Positions 42,571 through 51,338 of a DNA stretch of 64,000 nucleotides are shown here, piece by piece. The stretch is from an uncultured Collinsella sp. (GTDB lineage: Bacteria; Actinomycetota; Coriobacteriia; Coriobacteriales; Coriobacteriaceae): NCBI GenBank assembly GCA_958443615.1, contig CAUCLI010000009.1:9407-73406 (forward strand), written 5' to 3'. The position numbers and the translations under genes were made by a program. Position 1 is the stretch's first letter; every line of letters begins with the position of its first letter. The notes below the pieces were generated by a model, which did not search any database, was not told the origin of the DNA, and saw only the letters and a list, made by a program, of their open reading frames with translations.

Positions 42571-43560
42571 CTAGAGCTCCGTTGGGCACTCGCCCTCCGC
42601 CATGGCGACGACGCCGCGGATGCCCTGCTCGACCATGCTGTCGACGTCGATATCCGTATAGAAGGCGATATGCTGCGTCAGGATGACGTTCGGGAACTGG
42701 CGCAGGTACGCCATGTTGCGGTTGGCCAGGATGTCATGCGTGCGGCTCACGTGGTAGATCCCGTCCTCCTCGGGGAAGACGTCCATGGCCAAGGCGCCGA
42801 TCTTCTCGCTCTCGATGCCCTCGATCAGCGCGTCGACGTCCATGAGCTCGCCGCGGCTGACGTTCACCAGCACCACGCCGTCGCGCATCTTGGCGATCGC
42901 CTCGTGGTCGATGATGCCGCGCGTGGAGTCCATGAGCGGGACGTGAACCGTCACGAGGTCGCTCTGGGCGTACAGCTCATCGAGCCCCACATAGGCGACG
43001 TCGCCGCGACCGGCGAGCCCCTCATTGGGGAACGGGTCGTACGCGAGGATCTTGCAGCCGAACCCGCGCAGATAGTCGATGACGGCGCGGCCGATGCGCC
43101 CCGTTCCCATGACGCCCACGGTGAGGGTACGCAGCTCGCGACCGCGCAGTCCCGCGAGGGAGTAGTCGTTGACCTGCTGGCGCCACATGGCGGGCTTATA
43201 GTTGCGCAGGGCCATGAGCATGAGCATGACGGCGAATTCCGCCACGCCATACGGCGGATAGGTCGTGTTGCACACATGGATGCCGAGCTCTCTCGCCGCA
43301 TCGATGTCGATATGGTTGTAACCGATGCTGCGCGTGGCGATATAACGCACGCCGCGGGCATGCAGTTCGCGAAGCATGTCCGCGTCCAACGGGCTCTTGT
43401 TGACGATGACGACGCCCTCGGCGCCGCCGAGCTCATCGAGCGTCGCGCGCGTCAGGGTGTCCGCAGTCCAAGACACCTCGCAACCGGCGGGCAGCTCCGC
43501 GGACACGCGATCGTACGCGGTATGCTCGTCATCGCGCAATTCGAAAACCTTGATCTTCAT
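42571..43560 (-). CDS. D-2-hydroxyacid dehydrogenase (D-lactate dehydrogenase-like)
   Basis: 329 residues from ATG 43560 (KIKVFELRDDE) with GGGATGG upstream; ATG 43569 adds three residues. The NAD motif is VGVMGTGRIGRAV; the catalytic Arg is in LVNVSRGELMD, the Glu in MDVFPEEDG and the His in LTQHIAFYT. IATRSIGYNHIDIDAA is typical of the LdhA/VanH group. It probably reduces pyruvate to D-lactate, an end product of fermentation, or a branched 2-keto acid. No vancomycin-type ligase is nearby, so VanH function is unlikely. Confidence 0.9.
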   Translation of the reverse strand: MKIKVFELRDDEHTAYDRVSAELPAGCEVSWTADTLTRATLDELGGAEGVVIVNKSPLDADMLRELHARGVRYIATRSIGYNHIDIDAARELGIHVCNTTYPPYGVAEFAVMLMLMALRNYKPAMWRQQVNDYSLAGLRGRELRTLTVGVMGTGRIGRAVIDYLRGFGCKILAYDPFPNEGLAGRGDVAYVGLDELYAQSDLVTVHVPLMDSTRGIIDHEAIAKMRDGVVLVNVSRGELMDVDALIEGIESEKIGALAMDVFPEEDGIYHVSRTHDILANRNMAYLRQFPNVILTQHIAFYTDIDVDSMVEQGIRGVVAMAEGECPTEL

Positions 43561-43806
43561 ATCATCCATCCCATCGTCGGGTCGTCTCGTGATGGCAGCA
43601 CTATACCCGATGCGCAGAGGGCCGGATCGCCGCGTCACAAAGGCTGCGCAACGCCCTCTGAGGCGATGGTCCTGCCTGCGAACAGACATGCCGGTCACAA
43701 GGACCTATCGACCGTTCAGGAACATCCAAGGGGCGCGCAGCGGCTTTCGGTTGTCTTGTCGCGGCAAGACCCCTACGCTTTTGGCTGAATGTGGGAAAGG
43801 ATGGAC

Positions 43807-45393
43807 ATGCGCGCAGAAATCGACGTTCTCGTGATCGGTGGCGGCATCGCCGGAATCGTCTCGGCCATCGAGGCGGCCCGTGCGGGCGCAAGCACTGCGA
43901 TCGCCTGCGCCGGGCCGCTCTTCGGCGGGTCGAGCTTCTATCCCGGCACCTGGGGGCTGGGGCTCATCGGGCCGCGTGACGATAATGACGAGGCCGACCT
44001 CATCGCGACCATAGAGGACGTGGGCTGCGGCGTCGCGGACCCAACGCTCGTCGAGACGTTCGTGCATGCCATCCGTCCCTCGATCCAGTGGTTGGAGGAG
44101 GGGCTCGGCGTGCCCCTCAAGCGCCCCGACAGCGCCGAAAGCGCCCGCGAGATCGCGTTCATCCCCTGCTTCGACCATGCCAATCGCCTCTGGCGCGGCA
44201 TCACGCGCGAGGTGTTCGAGCGCGTCGCCGGAGCCGAGGTCGAGCGACTCGGCATCGACGTGCTTGAGCGCTGCGAGCTCATGGAACTCGTGCGCACGGA
44301 GGATGGCGAGGGGGCGATCGCAGGGGCGATCATGTTCGACGGGCGGGCGCGGGCGCTCATCGGCGAGCCCGCGCGGTCCATCGTGCTCGCGACGGGCGGC
44401 ACCGGCGGCCTGTTCGCACGGAGCCTCACATCACGCGACGTGCTCAGCTCGGCTCATGGAATCGCCCTCCACGCGGGATGCTCGCTTGTGAACATCGAGT
44501 TCATGCAGATGATGCCCGGGCTCGTCTCCCCCATCAGCGGCATCGTCTTCAATGAGAAGACCTTCCGCTACGCCACGTTCGACGATGCGAGCGGCATTCT
44601 GCCGACAAGCCCCACGGAGCTTGGGGAACTGCTTGAAACGCGCTCGGGGCACGGGCCGTTCACCAGCCGCCTGGGCGATGAGACGGTCGACATGGCGATC
44701 GACGCCGCCGGGGAGGACGGCATCTCCGTCCGATACGAGCTCCCGTCCGACGGGGCACCTGAATTCGTGCGGACGTTTTCCCAATGGATGGAGGACGAGC
44801 TGAGAATCGCCCCCACCGATGAGCTTCGCGTCGCGATGCACGCGCACGCCGCCAATGGCGGCATAAAGATCGATGCGTCCGCGCAGACCGACGTCCCGGG
44901 ATTGTTCGCATGCGGAGAGGCGACCGGCGGCATGCACGGCGCCGACCGCATCGGCGGGCTTTCCAGCGCCAATGGCCTCGTGTTCGGCAGGATCGCCGGG
45001 AAGGGGGCGGCTGCGCGCGCCGCCGATGCGCCAGATGGACGCACGGATGGCGGCGATGCCCTCAACGCGGCTCTTCATCGCATCAGGATGACCGGGACCC
45101 CCTTGGATGACATGGACGCGACGCGCATCGCAAGGGACATGCGATCGACCATGAGCGCGCACGCCATGATCCACCGAACCGACGAGGGCCTCGCGGAAGC
45201 ATTGCGCGATATCGAGCGCCTTCAGAGCGAATCTCAGTTCCACGGCGACTGCCGCGGCTGCGTCATACCCGCCGATGCGGCACTCGCGCGTGGAATCCGC
45301 ATCCAATCGCAGCTCAGACTCGCCCATGCCATGCTCGCCGCCATGCGGGACCGCCATGAGAGCCTCGGATCGCATTACCGAGCGGACATATGA
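43807..45393 (+). CDS. FAD-dependent fumarate reductase/L-aspartate oxidase-family protein
   Basis: 528 residues. IDVLVIGGGIAGIVSAIEAARAG is the FAD-binding start, ARSIVLATGGTGGLF and GLFACGEATGGMHGADRIGG are the further flavin motifs of the succinate dehydrogenase/fumarate reductase flavoprotein superfamily. ATG 43807 lies seven bases after GGAAAGG; ATGs at 43789 and 43801 fit less well. No signal peptide or flavin-linked FMN domain is visible, so it is cytoplasmic. No nadA or nadC is adjacent, so assignment as NadB is not secure; a dedicated oxidoreductase is equally likely. Confidence 0.8.
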   Translation: MRAEIDVLVIGGGIAGIVSAIEAARAGASTAIACAGPLFGGSSFYPGTWGLGLIGPRDDNDEADLIATIEDVGCGVADPTLVETFVHAIRPSIQWLEEGLGVPLKRPDSAESAREIAFIPCFDHANRLWRGITREVFERVAGAEVERLGIDVLERCELMELVRTEDGEGAIAGAIMFDGRARALIGEPARSIVLATGGTGGLFARSLTSRDVLSSAHGIALHAGCSLVNIEFMQMMPGLVSPISGIVFNEKTFRYATFDDASGILPTSPTELGELLETRSGHGPFTSRLGDETVDMAIDAAGEDGISVRYELPSDGAPEFVRTFSQWMEDELRIAPTDELRVAMHAHAANGGIKIDASAQTDVPGLFACGEATGGMHGADRIGGLSSANGLVFGRIAGKGAAARAADAPDGRTDGGDALNAALHRIRMTGTPLDDMDATRIARDMRSTMSAHAMIHRTDEGLAEALRDIERLQSESQFHGDCRGCVIPADAALARGIRIQSQLRLAHAMLAAMRDRHESLGSHYRADI

Positions 45394-45545
45394 CGCCGTC
45401 TCCAATCGAACCTTCAGCCCTTGCGAGCATCCCGCGAGGGGCGAGGCCGTCCAACCTTGGCGTCCGGGTCGCGCCGACGTCCGAACCTGGCGGCACCGCC
45501 GCCTGGGGCTCTCGGCATCGGCCTCCGGCAATGCCGAGACATATG

Positions 45546-45569
45546 AAAACAGCTCCGAAACCGGAGCTG
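45546..45569 (-). terminator. Terminator of the tRNA operon
   Basis: CAGCTCCG (45550-45557) pairs with CGGAGCTG (45562-45569), loop AAAC. On the minus strand TTTT follows. It lies 15 bases after the last tRNA-Lys. Confidence 0.85.
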
Positions 45570-45583
45570 AGGCAATCAATGGG

Positions 45584-45657
45584 TGGGCGATCAGGGATTC
45601 GAACCCTGGACCTTGGGATTAAGAGTCCCCTGCTCTAGCCAGCTGAGCTAATCGCCC
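45584..45657 (-). tRNA. tRNA-Lys(CUU), copy 2
   Basis: A cloverleaf of 74 bases: acceptor GGGCGAT/ATCGCCC, D-arm TAGCTCAGCTGGCTAGAGC, anticodon loop CTCTTAA (anticodon CTT), T-arm CAGGGTTCGAATCCCTG. CCA is not encoded. It is identical in its body to the copy at 45682-45755. Confidence 0.95.
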
Positions 45658-45681
45658 GTATGTCCAAAGGATGCAATGTGG

Positions 45682-45755
45682 TGGGCGATCAGGGATTCGA
45701 ACCCTGGACCTTGGGATTAAGAGTCCCCTGCTCTAGCCAGCTGAGCTAATCGCCC
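45682..45755 (-). tRNA. tRNA-Lys(CUU), copy 1
   Basis: Same 74-base cloverleaf with anticodon CTT as the copy at 45584-45657, 24 bases upstream of it. CCA is not encoded. A tandem duplication inside one tRNA operon. Confidence 0.95.
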
Positions 45756-45781
45756 CTTTGCATCTGCCATGTGAAAGGTAA

Positions 45782-45859
45782 TGGGGTGGGTAAAGGGACT
45801 CGAACCCTCGACCTACGGGACCACAACCCGTCGCTCTAGCCAACTGAGCTACACCCACC
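45782..45859 (-). tRNA. tRNA-His(GUG)
   Basis: Acceptor stem GTGGGTG/TACCCAC with the extra 5' G typical of tRNA-His opposite C73, anticodon loop TTGTGGT (anticodon GTG), T-arm GAGGGTTCGAGTCCCTT. CCA is encoded. It is the first gene of the His-Lys-Lys operon. Confidence 0.93.
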
Positions 45860-45882
45860 ATGTCTGTCACACAGCGAAAAGT

Positions 45883-45911
45883 ATTATGCATTCTAATCGC
45901 GAACAATGCAA
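45883..45911 (-). promoter_or_regulatory. Promoter of the tRNA-His-Lys-Lys operon
   Basis: On the minus strand TTGCAT (45906-45911) and CATAAT (45883-45888) are separated by 17 bases, with the -10 about 23 bases before the mature tRNA-His. Confidence 0.65.
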
Positions 45912-45967
45912 GGGGTAATTTAGGAAAATTTAAACTGCGCCCATCAGCTCGACCTCAACCCAGCCGC

Positions 45968-46456
45968 TTACCCAGAAGCCTCGACATCGCCGCGCGAGCG
46001 ATGGCGTGCGCGGACAAGGAGCGTCCTGACGAGAATCCCCACAGCCGCACCGCTGCAATCGATAAGCGCATCTGTGACTTGCCCGCTTCGCCCGGGAACG
46101 AACAGCTGGATCGTCTCGTCGATAGACGAGACCAACATGACCAGGACGAACGCCGCGATGATGCTCTCCGCCGACGTATCCCGCCTCGGGTCGAACGCAT
46201 GGAGGGCGATCAACGAGAGAACGAGGTACTCTGTGAAATGGGCGGTTTTGCGAATCACGAAGTTCGTCACCCATTCATACGGCAAGCCGCATGCGCGCAA
46301 GATCCCATGGACGCAATCCACGACGGCGAGGCTCAAAGACCCGCTGCCTTCACCGGCGACGAGCGAGTTGCCCCAAATGAAGCAGATGAAAAGCACGACG
46401 AGAGCGAGCCAGGGAAGGCTCACCCTCGTCCGAAGGTCCCGTATGAGAGAAGACAC
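45968..46456 (-). CDS. VanZ-like membrane protein
   Basis: 162 residues from GTG 46456 with GGAGG upstream. Four membrane segments; the VanZ pattern is plain in VIRKTAHFTEYLVLSLIAL and SSIDETIQLFVPGRSGQVTD, followed by DALIDCSGAAVGIL. VanZ relatives give low-level teicoplanin resistance in one case, but most are of unknown function and occur outside resistance clusters, as here. It follows the 353-residue membrane-anchored protein by 3 bases, so the two are probably co-transcribed. Confidence 0.88.
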   Translation of the reverse strand: MSSLIRDLRTRVSLPWLALVVLFICFIWGNSLVAGEGSGSLSLAVVDCVHGILRACGLPYEWVTNFVIRKTAHFTEYLVLSLIALHAFDPRRDTSAESIIAAFVLVMLVSSIDETIQLFVPGRSGQVTDALIDCSGAAVGILVRTLLVRARHRSRGDVEASG

Positions 46457-46459
46457 GCC

Positions 46460-47521
46460 TTACGCCTCCGCAAGTTGACGGGCGTCCATAGACGCCGTAC
46501 CGCCCTCGATGACCTTGAGATACTCATGCGCGACCGCATGGAAGCCCTTGGAGCCGACCTTGTCGATCTCGTCCTCGACAAGGGCGTTGACCTGCGTATG
46601 AAACGTGGTGGAGTTCCCGCCCTCGGCAAGCGCCGCCATGCGGCCCCTATCGACGCACACCGTCTCGCCGCCGACGTTGGCCTTGGGAGCAGGGTCCTCG
46701 GCGAGGATCGCGAGCGCACGCGCCCACATGCCCTCATGACCGGAATAATCGGCCACCGGGACCGTGACGCCCTCATCCGCCATGGGCGCCTGGGGAGATG
46801 CGACGGGCGCCGATGCGGCGCGATCGAGCGGGACGCTCGAAGCGGCGGGCTGCATCTTGGGCAAGACCGGCACATACGGATTCCGCGCGACGGAGCTGCC
46901 ATACAGAGAGACCATGGCCTCATCGCGGCCGAGCACATCCTCGCGCGCCTCTGCAGACACGGCGGCGGAAGCGGGCTGCTGCGGCGCCGCGCAAGAGGCC
47001 TGAGAGGCGGCCCGATCCGTTCGGCGCAGCTCCTCGAGCGCGATCTGATACATGTCCTTGGAGCGGGCGGGATCGCAGCTGAACGGCGAATCATCGCTGA
47101 ACATGGCATCGATCTCGGCCCAGGCCTCCGCCTCGTCGAGCGCGTCTATCGCGCGGGAGATCACCGGCACGCCATCGGGGGTGGCCCGCTTTGCGCGGCG
47201 GGGATGCGGGCGAGCGGCGGACTGCGAGACGTGCGTGGAGGCCGCGTCGCGGGCATCGAAGAATGCGGACTTGAGACGCTCCGCCTCGGCGCGCTCCTCG
47301 GCGAGACGCTCGGCGCGGGCGTCGAGCAGACGCCCGGAAAGGGCGAGCATGCCGACGCCGGCGAGAGAGCCGGCGACCAACGGCAGCGCATCGGACCTGA
47401 TCGCCTCGTTGACACCCTCGAACGGAAGTGTGGCGACATAGGCGGCCAACGGCAAAGCAAGGCCGAACCCGGCGGAGATTGCGATTGCTTCCTTGCGGTA
47501 CCCGATGCTCTCGACGGCCAT
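46460..47521 (-). CDS. Hypothetical membrane-anchored protein
   Basis: About 353 residues; no family recognised. ATG 47521 is chosen because AAGGAG lies six bases upstream. Two hydrophobic segments (EAIAISAGFGLALPLAAYVA and ALPLVAGSLAGVGMLALSG) are followed by a charged helix (ARAERLAEERAEAERLKSAF), a long Ala/Pro-rich disordered middle, and a conserved-looking end GKGFHAVAHEYLKVIEGG-like (VGSKGFHAVAHEYLKVIEG). The C-terminal part contains FHTQVNALVEDEIDKVG. It may be a cell-envelope or division-associated factor; this is a guess. It is coupled to the VanZ-like gene. Confidence 0.6.
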   Translation of the reverse strand: MAVESIGYRKEAIAISAGFGLALPLAAYVATLPFEGVNEAIRSDALPLVAGSLAGVGMLALSGRLLDARAERLAEERAEAERLKSAFFDARDAASTHVSQSAARPHPRRAKRATPDGVPVISRAIDALDEAEAWAEIDAMFSDDSPFSCDPARSKDMYQIALEELRRTDRAASQASCAAPQQPASAAVSAEAREDVLGRDEAMVSLYGSSVARNPYVPVLPKMQPAASSVPLDRAASAPVASPQAPMADEGVTVPVADYSGHEGMWARALAILAEDPAPKANVGGETVCVDRGRMAALAEGGNSTTFHTQVNALVEDEIDKVGSKGFHAVAHEYLKVIEGGTASMDARQLAEA

Positions 47522-47835
47522 GGCGCGCTCCTTCGTCACCCTAGCGAACATGCTCTAAACGACAATGACCGGCGCGGCTGCACCGGTTCGAAAAGATTCG
47601 GATGGAAAAGATGAAGGTGAAGCACGGGAAAACCCCGGCAACGGTATGTGGTGCGTTTCATCTACGTTTTCCGTCGCGATCTTCGTTGAATTATGAAAGA
47701 ACGGGCAGCTATTTGCAAGTGAAAACCGCTGACGGGGAACAGGCGGGCGTCCCGTTGCAAACGCGTGGTTTCGGGAACAAGAGAGCAGACGCCGTGCATT
47801 CTCCGCCCTGCGGACACAAAGCTAAAGGAGTGCGT

Positions 47836-48612
47836 ATGACTCGCATCGCAATCGTCACCGGAGCGAGCTCCGGCCTGGGCCGTGAATTCGTCAAACAGCT
47901 CGACGCGGGCGCCATCGGCAAGGTGGATGAGATCTGGGTCATCGCCCGCAGGGCCGATCGCCTCGAGGCGCTGCAGCGCACATGCGCCACCTTGGTCCGG
48001 CCCTTTTGCCTGGACCTGACCGACGCGACCTCCTTCGAGGTCATCCAGGGGGCGCTGGCGGAGACCCCGACCGCCGAGGTCGCCCTGCTCATCAACAACG
48101 CCGGCTTCGGAACCTTCGGCCCCGTCGCCGCCCAGCATCCGCAGGACGGTGCGAACATGGCGAAGCTCCTCATGCTGGCGCCCGTCGAGCTGATCTACCG
48201 CACGCTCCCCTATTTCCGCGCGGGATCGCGCGTCATCAACGTGGCCAGCGTGGCCGCCTTCCTCCCGCAGCCCAAGCTCGCGGTCTATTCTGCCGCAAAG
48301 CGCTTCATCCTCGACTTGTCGCGCTCCCTCGATGCGGAGCTCGGAGAGGCGGACATCCACGTCACCGCCCTGTGCCCCAAATTCATGCACACCGAGTTCC
48401 TCGATCGACCCGGCGACCGGGCGGCGGCGCGCGCCATGTGCGCGATCGGCTTCGAGCGAGCAGAGGGCGTCGCCAAGGCCGCGCTGCGCGCCAGCAACGC
48501 GGGCAAGGACCTGTGCATCCCCTCGCTCGACATGAAGGCGTACTACGCCGCGTCCCGCATCCTGCCGTTCAAGGCGGCCCTTGCAGTCGAGCGTGCCCTG
48601 GGAATCCTGTAG
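47836..48612 (+). CDS. SDR-family oxidoreductase
   Basis: 258 residues from ATG 47836 with AAAGGAG eight bases upstream. TRIAIVTGASSGLGREFV is the Gly-rich NAD(P) motif, LLINNAGFGTFGP the NNAG motif, INVASVAAF has the catalytic Ser, and AVYSAAKRFILDLSR the Tyr-x3-Lys pair. The C-terminal part PKFMHTEFLDRPGD fits classical SDRs of the DltE type. The substrate is not evident. The 284-base gap upstream (47552-47835) contains no convincing gene; its open frame in front of 47836 is not protein-like. Confidence 0.88.
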   Translation: MTRIAIVTGASSGLGREFVKQLDAGAIGKVDEIWVIARRADRLEALQRTCATLVRPFCLDLTDATSFEVIQGALAETPTAEVALLINNAGFGTFGPVAAQHPQDGANMAKLLMLAPVELIYRTLPYFRAGSRVINVASVAAFLPQPKLAVYSAAKRFILDLSRSLDAELGEADIHVTALCPKFMHTEFLDRPGDRAAARAMCAIGFERAEGVAKAALRASNAGKDLCIPSLDMKAYYAASRILPFKAALAVERALGIL

Positions 48613-48651
48613 GGGTCCTCTCTCTAGATCTCGGACAATTCAACCTGAGAC

Positions 48652-48694
48652 CAAAAAATCCTCCTCGCCGACGCTGAAACGGCGAGGAGGATTT
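48652..48694 (-). terminator. Strong terminator after rho
   Basis: A perfect 15-bp stem (48656-48670 with 48680-48694, 9-base loop). On the minus strand TTTTTT follows. It lies 31 bases past the rho stop and separates it from the convergent SDR gene. Confidence 0.92.
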
Positions 48695-48725
48695 GATGTG
48701 CAGAGGGTTCGACCGAAACGCGCCC

Positions 48726-51131
48726 CTACAGCGCGTCGGGATGGTCGGCGGCCTTCTTCGCGGTGCGGATCAGGAAGTCCTGGTTGGAGTTCGTGCCCTT
48801 GAGGCCCTTGATGAAGGATGCGGCGGCGCGCTCCGTGTTGTTCATGCCCGCGAGGATGCGGCGGATGCCCCACATGAACGGGCGCATCTGCTCATCGACG
48901 AGCAGGTCCTCGTTGCGCGTGCCGGAGGCGACCGGGTCGATGGCCGGGAAGATGCGGCGGTCGGCGAGGTCGCGGTCGAGCTTGAGCTCCATATTGCCGG
49001 TGCCCTTGAACTCCTCGAAGATCACCTCGTCCATCTTGGAGCCGGTGTCCACGAGCGCGGATGCCAAGATGGTGAGCGATCCGCCGTTCTCGATGTTGCG
49101 GGCGGCGCCGAGGAAGCGCTTGGGGGGATACAGGGCGGCGGAATCCACGCCGCCGGACAGGATGCGGCCGGAAGCGGGGGCTGCCAGATTGTACGCGCGG
49201 GCGAGACGGGTGATGGAGTCGAGGACGACCACGACGTCTCCGCCCATCTCGACGATTCGCTTGGCGCGCTCGATGACGAGCTCCGAAACGCGCGTGTGGT
49301 TGTCGGCGGGCATGTCGAAGGTCGAGGCGACCACATCGCCCTTGATGGAGCGCTGCATATCCGTGACTTCCTCGGGACGCTCGTCCACCAGCAGGCAGAT
49401 CAGGTGCACCTCGGGGTTGTTGATGGAGATCGACTGGCAGATCTTCTTCAGGATCGTGGTCTTGCCCGCCTTGGGCGGCGAGACGATCAGACCGCGCTGG
49501 CCCTTGCCGATGGGGCTCACGATGTCGATGGCGCGGCCGGTGATGGAATCCTTGCCGTGCTCCATCTTGAGCGGCTCGTTGGGATAGATGGGCGTCAAAT
49601 CGGAGAATTTGGGACGATGCTTGACCTGCTCGGGATCCAGGCCGTTCACCGAGCGGAGCTTGCCGAGACCGGGCAGCTTGTCATTGGCGCGCATGGGGCG
49701 CAGGGTGCCGGCGACCAGATCGCCGGGACGCAGCCCGGCGGCGCGGATCATCTGCGCGGGGACGAACGCGTCATCGCGACTGGGCATGTATCCGTGGGCG
49801 CGGATGTAGCCGAATCCCTGGTTGTCGACGTCGAGGATGCCCTCGATATCACGGAAACCCTCGGCTCGGGCGGCGGCGGCGTAGATCATCTCGACGAGGT
49901 CGGCCTTCTTGACGCCCGTGGGGTCGAGGTCGAGCGAGCGGGCCTTCTCGCGGAGCTCGGCGACCTTCATCGCCGTGAGCTCCTCGCGCGTGAGCGACGG
50001 CTCGGTGGGGGCGAATCGGTTGTTCCGCTGCTTGCGGTTCTCCTTCTGGCGCTCACGACGCTCGCGGCGGGCATCGGCCTTGGAGGGGGCTCCCTCGCCG
50101 CGCTCGGGGCGCTCGGACTCGCGGCGCTCCTTGTGGTTGCGACGGGCTTGCTTGCCGGCGGGCTTGTCATCGGCCTTCGCGGCGTTCTTGGCATCGGGCT
50201 TTTCCGCGGCGTTGGAATCGAGGCCCGATGCGGCCTTCGCGGCGGAGTCGCCCTGCTCATCGGACTTCGCCTCGGGGACCTCCGAACCTGCGGGTTCGTT
50301 GGGGGCGTCCTCCTTGCGGGCCGATTTCCTGGCGCGTGAAGCGCGACCGGGACGGGCGTCCTTCTTGGCGGCGGGCCGTTTCGCGTCGCCGGCGTCGGCG
50401 CGCTCGACGGCATCGGGGTCGAATTCGGTGCCGTTCTTCGCATCCGCAGCCTCAGAGGCGCCGGAGACGGACTCCGCGCGCTGCTGATCGCGCGCGGCCA
50501 TCAGGGCGGCCTGTTGGGCGGCGAGGGCGGCAGCGGCGGCTTTCTCCGCCTCGACATACGCCTTTGGCTTGCGGCCGCGGCGATGCGGGCGGAGCGCGGG
50601 GTCGATCAGGGGCAGCTCGGCTTTGCCGTCGGCATCCGCGGGGGCGGGAGCCGGCTCATGATCGGCAGGCCTCGGCTCCTCGGCCACGGCGAGCACCTCC
50701 GCCGCGCGCTCCGCCGCACGGCGCTGGCGCCGCACGACCGAAGCCTGGCTGATCTGGGCCAGGGCGCGGGCCTGGATGACCTCGGCGGAGGCCTCGGGAG
50801 CATCGCCCTCTTGGTCGACCGACTTGGATTTGCGGGTACGGCGCTTCACCGGGGCATCGACGGCCTGTTCGGCATCGGTCGAACGGGAGCGGCGTCGCGG
50901 CGCCGGGGCCTCGGTGCCCTCCTCCGCGGACGCGGTCTTGCGGGTGCGGCGCTTCGCCTTCGGGGCCGTCCCCTCGACTGCGGGGTCGGCCTTGGAGGCA
51001 TCCGCGACGGGCGTGCCCGCCTCCGCGGAAACCGGGGCGACGGGCTGCTGATGCGCGGGTGCGGTCGCCACCTGGACGGCGGGCGCGTCGTTCCCCTGCG
51101 GGGCCTTCTCGATATTCGCTTCTTCAGACAC
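48726..51131 (-). CDS. rho: Transcription termination factor Rho with long disordered N-terminus
   Basis: 801 residues; ordinary Rho has about 420. The last 420 residues are canonical: RNA-binding N-domain from LTREELTAMKVAELREKA, the cold-shock part GFGYIRAHGYMPSRDDAFV, Walker A SPPKAGKTTILKKI, ICLLVDERPEEVTDM, VVVVLDSITRLARAYN and the Q/R-loop region SGGVDSAALYPPKRF. The first 375 residues are Ala/Lys/Arg/Glu-rich low complexity with KRRTRK-type basic clusters and no fold. Such inserts occur in Actinobacteria and add RNA affinity; phase separation has been reported for some other Rho proteins. The gene stands alone, ended by a terminator. Confidence 0.96.
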   Translation of the reverse strand: MSEEANIEKAPQGNDAPAVQVATAPAHQQPVAPVSAEAGTPVADASKADPAVEGTAPKAKRRTRKTASAEEGTEAPAPRRRSRSTDAEQAVDAPVKRRTRKSKSVDQEGDAPEASAEVIQARALAQISQASVVRRQRRAAERAAEVLAVAEEPRPADHEPAPAPADADGKAELPLIDPALRPHRRGRKPKAYVEAEKAAAAALAAQQAALMAARDQQRAESVSGASEAADAKNGTEFDPDAVERADAGDAKRPAAKKDARPGRASRARKSARKEDAPNEPAGSEVPEAKSDEQGDSAAKAASGLDSNAAEKPDAKNAAKADDKPAGKQARRNHKERRESERPERGEGAPSKADARRERRERQKENRKQRNNRFAPTEPSLTREELTAMKVAELREKARSLDLDPTGVKKADLVEMIYAAAARAEGFRDIEGILDVDNQGFGYIRAHGYMPSRDDAFVPAQMIRAAGLRPGDLVAGTLRPMRANDKLPGLGKLRSVNGLDPEQVKHRPKFSDLTPIYPNEPLKMEHGKDSITGRAIDIVSPIGKGQRGLIVSPPKAGKTTILKKICQSISINNPEVHLICLLVDERPEEVTDMQRSIKGDVVASTFDMPADNHTRVSELVIERAKRIVEMGGDVVVVLDSITRLARAYNLAAPASGRILSGGVDSAALYPPKRFLGAARNIENGGSLTILASALVDTGSKMDEVIFEEFKGTGNMELKLDRDLADRRIFPAIDPVASGTRNEDLLVDEQMRPFMWGIRRILAGMNNTERAAASFIKGLKGTNSNQDFLIRTAKKAADHPDAL

Positions 51132-51275
51132 GCGGTTCTACTTTCTTCTCGCGTTACTACAAGCACGGCGTCGATACGCGCCGATATATCACTTGTTTGA
51201 AAGATATAGGTAAGGAAAATGAAAACGCAGGTCGCGTTTGGTTGAATATACCACATCGGGAGCGCGCGGCATAGA

Positions 51276-51309
51276 AAAATGCCCGGACGCGAGGGCATCC
51301 GGGCATTTT
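51276..51309 (-). terminator. Terminator between argS and rho
   Basis: AAAATGCCCGGA (51276-51287) pairs with TCCGGGCATTTT (51298-51309) over a 10-base loop. With T-runs on both strands it could work in both directions, but on the minus strand it ends argS 29 bases past its stop. Confidence 0.9.
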
Positions 51310-51338
51310 CACTCGTTTGAAGTCGACGTGCGGTCGAT

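Noticed and set aside
42571..43560. VanH of a vancomycin-resistance cluster, given a VanZ-like gene at 45968
   Set aside because: No VanA-type ligase, VanX or VanRS genes are in the region, and the two genes are 2.4 kb apart and unlinked.
43807..45393. Firm assignment as NadB
   Set aside because: No NAD biosynthesis partner is adjacent, and the visible motifs are common to the whole fumarate reductase/aspartate oxidase superfamily.
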